Assembly: GCA_902470805.1 (NCBI GenBank)
Contig: CABRHX010000001.1
Location: 124,001-188,000 of the forward strand
Length of the DNA: 64,000 nt
Reading direction: 5' to 3'
DNA from: an uncultured Collinsella sp.
Lineage (GTDB): Bacteria > Actinomycetota > Coriobacteriia > Coriobacteriales > Coriobacteriaceae
Under the pieces are notes generated by a model. It did not search any database. It saw only the letters and a program-made list of their open reading frames with translations, and was not told where the DNA came from. Below, in pieces: positions 57,859-64,000 of this stretch (position 1 is the stretch's first letter; each line of letters opens with the position of its first letter). Both the position numbers and the translations under genes were made by a program.

Positions 57859-58521
57859 TTACCACCCAGCACGGTTCCATACGTCCCAAATCTGAGCCGT
57901 TGTCTGAAGCACTTCATTACCCAAATCGAGCCCCACCGCGGCCGCCATCTGCGCCAAACATTGCGCGCGAGCGAGCATTCGATCTTTGGTCTCGAGCGGA
58001 CGGAACAGCGGCAGCAGCCAAAGATTCGCCAACAACGATACGGCCTCAGCCGCTTCGCGCGGGCATTTGCACGCAATGGAGCCGTCGGCGATGCCCTCCT
58101 CGATCACTGGCAAGAGACAGCCATCGGCCGACTCGTCAAACGAGCCCTGGTACTGCATCGCCAGTAGACGCGAGCTTTTTACCGGATCCGCCGCAGGATG
58201 CATGCGTGCCCATAGCTCAATTTGTGGAACGACGGACTCGGGCGCGTACAGTCGCTTGAGTTTTTGGGCTCCGCTCATATTGCCGATACCAAGCGTTGAG
58301 CGACGTTGCTCAACAATCGGAGCCATTGCCCGATCAAATGCGGCGTTGAAAATCTCTTCTTTGCTCTTAAAGTGATGATAGACAGCGCCCTTGGTCATGC
58401 CATCGAGGCGGTCGACGATATCTTGAATGCTCGTCCCCTCATAACCCTGTGCGCAGAATAGCTCCAGCGCCGCGTCGAGAATCTTCGCGACCGTCTCCTC
58501 GGGATATTTATTACGACCCAT
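57859..58521 (-). CDS. TetR family transcriptional regulator of the MFS gene
   Basis: 220 residues with the N-terminal HTH ILDAALELFCAQGYEGTSIQDIVDRLDGMTKGAVYHHF-type segment (about residues 12-48) and a helical effector domain. ATG 58521 (MGRNKYPEE) was chosen; an ATG twelve codons upstream has no better site. The stop codon lies next to operator 2, and the pump gene is 100 bp downstream. Repression relieved by a pump substrate is the usual model for this arrangement. Confidence 0.9.
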   Translation of the reverse strand: MGRNKYPEETVAKILDAALELFCAQGYEGTSIQDIVDRLDGMTKGAVYHHFKSKEEIFNAAFDRAMAPIVEQRRSTLGIGNMSGAQKLKRLYAPESVVPQIELWARMHPAADPVKSSRLLAMQYQGSFDESADGCLLPVIEEGIADGSIACKCPREAAEAVSLLANLWLLPLFRPLETKDRMLARAQCLAQMAAAVGLDLGNEVLQTTAQIWDVWNRAGW

Positions 58522-58595
58522 AATCCGTCCATCCGCAACGCAAGTCTTGTGCCTCATTGCAGCATTTTAACGTTGCGGATGGCAGGCGGTCGATT

Positions 58596-58934
58596 CTACA
58601 CCGCGGCGGGACCGTGTTCGCCGGTACGGATGCGGATGACTTCCTCGACCGGCTCGACCCAAATCTTGCCGTCTCCAACGGCGCCGGTGCGAGCAGCGTT
58701 GCAGATGATGTCGACAATGCCATCGACATGTTCATCAGCGCAAATGAGTGTGAACTGCACCTTAGGAATCGTGTTGACGAGCAACTCGTTGCCGCGCACG
58801 TATTCCTTCCAGCCATGCTGTGCACCGCAGCCCTGCACCTGGCTGATGGTCATACCACGAACATCAGCAGCAAACAGCGCATCTTTAAGAACCTCAAGCT
58901 TCTCGGCACGAACGATCGCCGTAATCTTCTTCAT
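58596..58934 (-). CDS. glnB: P-II family nitrogen regulatory protein without the modified tyrosine
   Basis: A 112-residue P-II protein: MKKITAIVRAEKLEVLKDAL, MTISQVQGCGAQHG, and the C-terminal TGAVGDGKIWVEPVEEVIRIRTGE. In the T-loop the position of the usually uridylylated Tyr51 reads Leu (VRGNELLVN). It follows amt by 48 bp on the same strand and is thus the GlnK-like partner that gates ammonium import by binding ATP, ADP or 2-oxoglutarate. Confidence 0.95.
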   Translation of the reverse strand: MKKITAIVRAEKLEVLKDALFAADVRGMTISQVQGCGAQHGWKEYVRGNELLVNTIPKVQFTLICADEHVDGIVDIICNAARTGAVGDGKIWVEPVEEVIRIRTGEHGPAAV

Positions 58935-58982
58935 AGTGAATTCCTCTCTTCAAGAGTTGGTCTGACAGAACGTTTGAAACCG

Positions 58983-60260
58983 CTAGTCCAGACCACTGAA
59001 CGAAGGATATGCGCTCTCGCCGTGCTGACTTGCATCCAGGCCCAGCGCCTCGTCGGCCTCGTCTACGCGCAGGCTGCCATGGAAGAGCGCCTTGACCACC
59101 GCGGCGATCACCAGGTCGAGCACCAGCACGATAACGACCGTCACCACAATACCCAGAATCTGCGAGACCAGCAGTGACACTTCGCCTGTGTAGAACAGAC
59201 CACCCTTGCCAGTCCACGAGAGCTCCGGCACGCAGAACAGGCCCGTGAGCACGCCGCCCAGGATGCCGCCGATGCCGTGGCAGCCAAACGCGTCGAGCGC
59301 GTCGTCGTAGCCGAACTTGGTCTTAAGGTGGCTAATGGCGAAATAGCAGACGGGCGAGACGATCAGGCCCATGATCAGCGCCGCCCACGGCTCGACAAAG
59401 CCCGCGCCCGGCGTGACCACCACGAGGCCCGCGACCAAACCGGTGCTGGCACCCACCAGCGTGGGACGGCCGGTGTGCACGCGCTCGATGGCAAGCCACG
59501 AGACCATGCCCGCCGCGCTGGCCGTCACGGTGTTGAGGATGGCAAGCGCCGCCACGGCGTCGGCCTTAAACTCGCTGCCGCCGTTAAAGCCAAACCAGCC
59601 AAACCAAAGCAGCCCGGCTCCCAGCGCCACAAACGGCACGTTATGCGGACGGTAGCTCACCATGCCAAAGCCGCGACGACGGCCGAGCATTAAGCAGAGG
59701 ATCAGGCCCGTCAGACCGGACGAAATGTGTACCACGTCGCCGCCGGCAAAGTCGAGCGCGTCGATGATGTCGCCGATAAAGGAGCCATCGCCGCCCCAGA
59801 CCATGTGGGCGAGCGGCGCATAGACCACGAGCAGCCAAATGCCCAGGAAGGCCGCCATGGCACCAAACTTAACGCGGCCGGCCAGGCTGCCCGTGACGAT
59901 AGCGGCCGTGATCATGGCAAATGCCATCTGGAAGGCGATGTTGATGATCTGAGGGTAGACGGCACCGTCCGACGCGGTGCCCTCAGCCGCCTGCAGCACC
60001 TGGTTGAGCACCGGCAAGCACAGCAGCTGGTCAAGGCCTCCAATAAACGGGCTGGAACCGTCGCCGCCGTAGGCTAGCGACCAGCCGGCAACAATCCACA
60101 GCACGCCGACCAGGCCAATGGCGCCAAAGCACATGAGCATGGTGTTGATGACATTTTTGCGCCTGGACAGGCCGCCATAGAAAAACGCCAGACCCGGTGT
60201 CATTAAAAACACGAGCATGGTGCAGATGAGCATAAACGTTGTCGATCCCGTATCGTACAT
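58983..60260 (-). CDS. amt: Ammonium transporter
   Basis: A 425-residue Amt protein with about 11 helices. It has the phenylalanine-gate and pore-His region in MVWGGDGSFIGDIIDALDFAGGDVVHISSG and LDAFGCHGIGGILGG, the Amt signature with pore His. The start MYDTGSTTFML at ATG 60260 follows AAGGGGGAGCGA. It forms an operon with glnB. 60261-60458 has no gene that I can support. Confidence 0.96.
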   Translation of the reverse strand: MYDTGSTTFMLICTMLVFLMTPGLAFFYGGLSRRKNVINTMLMCFGAIGLVGVLWIVAGWSLAYGGDGSSPFIGGLDQLLCLPVLNQVLQAAEGTASDGAVYPQIINIAFQMAFAMITAAIVTGSLAGRVKFGAMAAFLGIWLLVVYAPLAHMVWGGDGSFIGDIIDALDFAGGDVVHISSGLTGLILCLMLGRRRGFGMVSYRPHNVPFVALGAGLLWFGWFGFNGGSEFKADAVAALAILNTVTASAAGMVSWLAIERVHTGRPTLVGASTGLVAGLVVVTPGAGFVEPWAALIMGLIVSPVCYFAISHLKTKFGYDDALDAFGCHGIGGILGGVLTGLFCVPELSWTGKGGLFYTGEVSLLVSQILGIVVTVVIVLVLDLVIAAVVKALFHGSLRVDEADEALGLDASQHGESAYPSFSGLD

Positions 60261-60458
60261 TCGCTCCCCCTTGATCGCATGAACGTTGTCGGCGCCCATA
60301 ATGCGGCCGAGGGGCAACTGGTGTAGACCAGATACAGCGTTGTTAAACGCTGCGTTGTCGAATGGAAACGGTGCCGCAATCTTGGAAACGGCGCGGCAAC
60401 GGACGCGAAACGAACGGGAAATACGCGAGCAAGGGAGCCGTGAGCGCGCCCATCCCGG

Positions 60459-61478
60459 CTAGCGCCGAAACAGCTCGTGGGCGCGGTCGCGGAGATTAGT
60501 TGCTCGAATGACACCTTCGTAGCGATTGATGCGCAGACGCGGGAAGGCATTGAAAAAGCGCAGGTCGCGGCGGCTGAGTGACACGCTCGGTACCGGACGG
60601 CTCATGCGCTTGCCGGCAAGGCGACGACTGAGCGACGGACGCGGCATGCTCGGCGCGGCATCGGCCACGCGGCGGGCGGCAAGCGCCAGGCCACGAGCAC
60701 CATCCGAGATAAACGTCGGCATCGAAGCCTTCTCACGAAGGGCATCGAGCGCCGCGTCGCCCAGCTCGGCCAGCCACGCGTTAACGGCACGGCTGCGGAT
60801 GTGCGTCTGTGCCACCGAGTCAATCGTCGAATCGGGAATACGTTCGAGCATGGAGTCAGACGCATCGGCAAGCGACTCATTGATGCGGTCGGCAAGGTCG
60901 GCGCGCACGCGCTCCAGCTGATCGGACAGACGCCGCCAGCTCGCCAGCGAGCACAACGCGTCGACCATCATCGCGACCGCGACGATAAAGGCGGACAGTC
61001 GCACAATCAGCACCGGCAGATGGGCAAGCAGGCCCAACACCGCCGGTTCCACTACGCGACAAATGCACAACGAACCCAAACCAAACGCGCAGGCCCAGTA
61101 CAGACAGATGCGTCCATGCAAATTAAACGGCAGGTGCGAGCAATCCCAAAAGCGCGCGCCTGTTGTTTTTTCCAATAGAAGGCCCACACTGTACTCGATT
61201 ACGCTGCATACAAGCGCCGCGGCGACAAACTGGCTCGAGGCATCCGGAATCCCGCGCAGCAAAAGCCAGCAGGCTATGCCGCCCACACCATAGATAGGGC
61301 AACACGGCCCCAGCAAAAATCCACTGTTGGCAAATCGTCCGTGATTGAGCATGGCGCAAACCGTCGACTCCCATGCCCAACCGCAAAACCCGTAAAAGGC
61401 AAACGAGAGCACCAGTGCCGAGAGTGGGCAAGCGGCAAGCGTCGCGCCGCCAAACGCCATATCAATCGCGGTTCCCAC
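60459..61478 (-). CDS. Membrane protein, putative ABC-transporter type IV permease (DUF1113-like)
   Basis: A 339-residue protein with five to six helices in the first 180 residues, including FAFYGFCGWAWESTVCAMLNHGRFANSGFLLGP-like CGWxxE and GFLxGPxCPIYG patterns of the DUF1113/CmpB family. It has a basic, Arg-rich, helical C-terminal cytoplasmic domain of about 150 residues. The start is GTG 61478 with AGGAGAGGG. The stop codon of the HD-domain gene lies only three bases before it, so both are probably on one transcript. Confidence 0.75.
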   Translation of the reverse strand: MGTAIDMAFGGATLAACPLSALVLSFAFYGFCGWAWESTVCAMLNHGRFANSGFLLGPCCPIYGVGGIACWLLLRGIPDASSQFVAAALVCSVIEYSVGLLLEKTTGARFWDCSHLPFNLHGRICLYWACAFGLGSLCICRVVEPAVLGLLAHLPVLIVRLSAFIVAVAMMVDALCSLASWRRLSDQLERVRADLADRINESLADASDSMLERIPDSTIDSVAQTHIRSRAVNAWLAELGDAALDALREKASMPTFISDGARGLALAARRVADAAPSMPRPSLSRRLAGKRMSRPVPSVSLSRRDLRFFNAFPRLRINRYEGVIRATNLRDRAHELFRR

Positions 61479-61481
61479 CGT

Positions 61482-62018
61482 CTACCCTCTCCTCTTTTCA
61501 CTCGATTCGCTGCTCACGCCATCGTCCGTCTCGTCCTTGCGCGGCAGACGGCCGGCGACCGTCTCGCGCAGCGCGCACCATTTATCCGCCAGACACACAA
61601 TCCATGCCTCACGACACGTCGGCGGCACCGGCACCAGCGGAAACATATGCCGCACGATAATAATCCGCTCGCGCGGCGTCAGCTCAAAATCTTCCTCCGC
61701 ACGTGCCAGAGCAAAAAATGGATGCCGGAATCCGTGCAGTCGATGGCTTGGGTCGGGGTCGTGCCAATCGTAGAGAAAGTAATCGTGTAACAGGGCTCCG
61801 CGCAGCAGCGAGGCACGGTCGACCGAAATGCCAGCACGGCCCAAGTGCTCGGCAAAGGACAGGCTCGCGCGCGCTACCGAAGTCACATGTGCATACACCG
61901 TCACATCGCCATGCTGGATAAACTCGCGCGTCAGGTCCAGACGGCCCGCCTGCGCCAGTTGACGGGCAGCATGGTCTACTTCGCACGCGATTTTCTCGGC
62001 ACGAACGGCATCGGACAT
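61482..62018 (-). CDS. HD-domain protein
   Basis: A 178-residue metal-dependent phosphohydrolase-like protein. It has LLRGALLHDYFLYDWHD with the HD pair, and a His further on in GFRHPFFALARAEEDF, as in YfbR/YpgQ-like or (p)ppGpp-unrelated HD proteins. The ATG at 62018 follows GGAAGGAGGCAGC. The C-terminus is charged. The nucleotide substrate is unknown. It is divergent from dxs, and 62019-62246 contains no other gene. Confidence 0.8.
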   Translation of the reverse strand: MSDAVRAEKIACEVDHAARQLAQAGRLDLTREFIQHGDVTVYAHVTSVARASLSFAEHLGRAGISVDRASLLRGALLHDYFLYDWHDPDPSHRLHGFRHPFFALARAEEDFELTPRERIIIVRHMFPLVPVPPTCREAWIVCLADKWCALRETVAGRLPRKDETDDGVSSESSEKRRG

Positions 62019-62246
62019 GCTGCCTCCTTCCAGCGGCTCACGGCGACAAGCCACGGCCTGTGCACAATCGATAAAAACATCATGGAACACATCAGTATGG
62101 CATCGGACAAAACGTTTTGCCCCACCAGTTGGCGAATTACCGCGCCGCCGTCACATATCAAACGCCAAAATGTGCGAGACTGTCTTGTGCAATTGTGTCG
62201 GCCGAGGGAGTGCCGGCGCACGATTCGCATGGAGTAACCCACAACG

Positions 62247-64000
62247 ATGCTGCTTACGCAAACGACAACGCCCGAGGACGTCAAGGCTCTCGACCGCGCC
62301 GAGCTTCCGCTGCTCTGCGGCGAGATTCGCCACGCCATCCTCGAAAGCTCCGCCGCTGTCGGCGGACACGTTGCCCCCAACCTGGGCGTCGTTGAGCTTA
62401 CGGTTGCGCTTCATCGCGTGTTTAACTCCCCTATCGACAAGATTGTCTTTGACGTTTCGCACCAGACCTACGCCCACAAGGCGCTGACCGGGCGCGCATA
62501 CACTTATATCGATCCGAAGCGTTATGGTGAGGCTTCTGGCTTTGCCAATCCCGACGAGTCCGAGCACGACCTGTTCGCCATGGGCCATACCTCCACGTCG
62601 GTGAGCCTGGGCTGCGGCCTGGCGCACGCTCGCGACCTGGCGGGCGATGCGTACAACGTCATCACCGTTATTGGCGACGGCTCGCTTTCGGGCGGCTTGG
62701 CGTTTGAGGGCTTTAACAACGCCGCCGAGCTCGACAGCAACCTGATCATCATCGTCAACGATAACGACCAGTCCATCGCCGAGAACCACGGTGGCCTCTA
62801 TCGCAATCTGGCCGAGCTGCGCACCAGCAACGGCACCTGTGAGCGCAACGTTTTCCGCGCGATGGGACTCGACTACCGTTATTTGGACGCCGGCAACGAC
62901 GTGTTGGCCCTGGTCGACACGCTGCAGGAACTGCGCAATATCGATCATCCCATCGTGCTGCACGTCTCCACCGCCAAGGGCAAGGGCTTTGAGCCGGCCC
63001 AGAGCGACCCCGAACGCTGGCACCACGTGGGTCCGTTTGACATGGCGACTGGGCGCAAGCTTTGCCCGGGCCATCCGAGCGAGCCCGCGCCGCGCACCTA
63101 TGCTGACATTACGGGCGAGGCGCTCAGCGCCGCCATCGAACGCGATCCACAGGTCGTTGGCATCACGGCCGCCACGCCCTACATTATGGGCTTTACACCC
63201 GAGCTTCGCGCTGCCGCCGGCAAACAGTTCGTCGATGTGGGCATTGCCGAGGAGCACGCCGTGACCTTTGCCACCGCGCTTGCGTGCTCGGGCGCCAAGC
63301 CAGTCTTTGGTGTGTACGGTACGTTTTTGCAGCGCGCCTACGACGAGCTGTGGCACGACCTGTGCCTCAACGACGCCCCCGCAACCATTTTGGTGTTTGG
63401 TGCGTCAATCTTTGGCACCACGTCCGAGACGCATCTTTCGTTCTTTGATATTTCCATGCTGGGCGGTCTTCCCAACATGCACTACCTGGCGCCGGCCTGC
63501 ATGGAGGAATATCTGTCCATGCTGAGCTGGTCGCTCGACCACCGCGAGCATCCCGTGGCAATCCGCGTACCGGGCATCGGCCTGGTAAGCCGCCCCGACC
63601 TTGCGCCCGCCGAAGACACCGACTACAGCGCCGTTCGCTACAACGTGGTGCGTCAGGGCCGCGACGTTGCCGTGCTCGCGCTTGGCGATTTCTTTGAGCT
63701 GGGTGAGTGCGTGGCAAACCGCTTGGCCGCCGAGTACGGTATCGAGGCCACGCTCGTCAACCCTCGCTTTGCAGCCGAGCTCGACCGTGAGTTCCTCGAT
63801 AGCCTTGCCGCCGAGCATCGCGTTGTCGTCACCCTCGAGGACGGCATCTTGGACGGCGGCTGGGGTGAGCGCGTGGCATGTTATCTGGCATGCACGCCGT
63901 TGCGCACGCGCACCTTCGGCATCGCCAAGGGCTTCCCCGACCGCTACGACCCCAACGAGCTGCTCGCTCAGAACGGCATGGCGGTCGAGAACATGGCCGC
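62247..64000 (+). CDS. dxs: 1-deoxy-D-xylulose-5-phosphate synthase (3' end cut by window edge)
   Basis: First enzyme of the MEP pathway, which complements ispE here. The visible 584 residues hold the TDP motif VIGDGSLSGGLAFEGFNNA and NDNDQSIAENHGG, AKGKGFEPAQSDPERWHHVGPF, and IAEEHAVTFATALA with the catalytic Glu. In the second half the usual DGPTHHG stretch reads TTSETHLSFFD, which is unusual. Start ATG 62247 (MLLTQTT) has GGAG about eleven bases upstream; ATG 62229 is out of frame. The N-terminus is shorter than in E. coli Dxs. Confidence 0.9.
   Translation, partial: MLLTQTTTPEDVKALDRAELPLLCGEIRHAILESSAAVGGHVAPNLGVVELTVALHRVFNSPIDKIVFDVSHQTYAHKALTGRAYTYIDPKRYGEASGFANPDESEHDLFAMGHTSTSVSLGCGLAHARDLAGDAYNVITVIGDGSLSGGLAFEGFNNAAELDSNLIIIVNDNDQSIAENHGGLYRNLAELRTSNGTCERNVFRAMGLDYRYLDAGNDVLALVDTLQELRNIDHPIVLHVSTAKGKGFEPAQSDPERWHHVGPFDMATGRKLCPGHPSEPAPRTYADITGEALSAAIERDPQVVGITAATPYIMGFTPELRAAAGKQFVDVGIAEEHAVTFATALACSGAKPVFGVYGTFLQRAYDELWHDLCLNDAPATILVFGASIFGTTSETHLSFFDISMLGGLPNMHYLAPACMEEYLSMLSWSLDHREHPVAIRVPGIGLVSRPDLAPAEDTDYSAVRYNVVRQGRDVAVLALGDFFELGECVANRLAAEYGIEATLVNPRFAAELDREFLDSLAAEHRVVVTLEDGILDGGWGERVACYLACTPLRTRTFGIAKGFPDRYDPNELLAQNGMAVENMA

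Noticed and set aside
62019..62246. Small ORFs in the HD-dxs divergent promoter
   Set aside because: No in-frame ribosome-binding site and no conserved motif.

Overview
The window is GC-rich, gene-dense, bacterial chromosomal DNA. The gene content suggests a gut actinobacterium of class Coriobacteriia, probably Collinsella or a close relative. The clues are a MEP-pathway kinase next to a Veg-type gene, a fused EcfA-EcfA ATPase, a roughly 1600-residue acyl-CoA dehydratase activase, an Asp23/AmaP/DUF2273 set, and a surface protein ending in an LAxTG sorting signal. The genus is inferred from gene content, not from a database search. No prophage, plasmid, CRISPR array or complete insertion sequence is visible. 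Most genes lie on the minus strand.

Layout. 1-4,500 holds lysS (C-terminus cut by the edge), greA, tatA, tRNA-Pro(CGG), ispE, veg and dtd. 4,500-11,600 holds rdgB, rph, murI, a HAD phosphatase, murE and asnB. 11,600-12,450 is a non-coding island with tRNA-Val(TAC), a tandem partial copy of the tRNA end with its terminator, and a 218-bp inverted-repeat element. 12,450-17,460 is argC-argJ-argB-argD behind a double ArgR-like operator. 17,600-22,020 holds two related flavin-type oxidoreductases and an FMN-riboswitch-controlled riboflavin ECF transporter. 22,020-24,900 is groES-groL, with very long nested inverted repeats on both sides. 24,900-34,700 holds two amidohydrolases, small zinc-ribbon membrane proteins, a YitT protein, the amaP-DUF2273-asp23 operon and yebC. 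34,870-41,880 holds a DUF6020 membrane protein, lgt, a NifU-like scaffold, a dCMP deaminase, coaX and an OPT transporter. 42,080-48,300 is the most accessory part: a wall-anchored coiled-coil/CAP-domain protein with a G10 tract, a DUF389 protein with an EF-hand-like loop, a small secreted hypothetical and an arylsulfotransferase remnant. 48,300-55,000 holds a 3-hydroxyacyl-CoA dehydrogenase, the giant activase and its TetR regulator. 55,240-55,480 is a previously easy-to-miss 41-codon gene whose promoter carries a LexA-like box. 55,500-64,000 holds a HAD phosphatase, a TetR/MFS efflux pair, glnB-amt, a membrane protein, an HD-domain protein and a partial dxs.

Three signals stand out. First, a hydrophobic-then-basic 41-residue peptide gene has a near-consensus Gram-positive LexA box between its -35 and -10 elements and a leader that can hide its ribosome-binding site, which resembles an SOS-induced type I toxin. 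Second, a ten-G run just after the signal peptide of the surface protein could switch that protein by slipped-strand mispairing. Third, the window carries several dispersed structured DNA families: six hairpins with a GGGACAG-like core that begin at or within a few bases of a gene's TAA stop codon, two long nested inverted repeats around groESL, and repeated tRNA 3' ends.

All functions are assigned by reading motifs and context. No alignment, structure prediction or database search was run.
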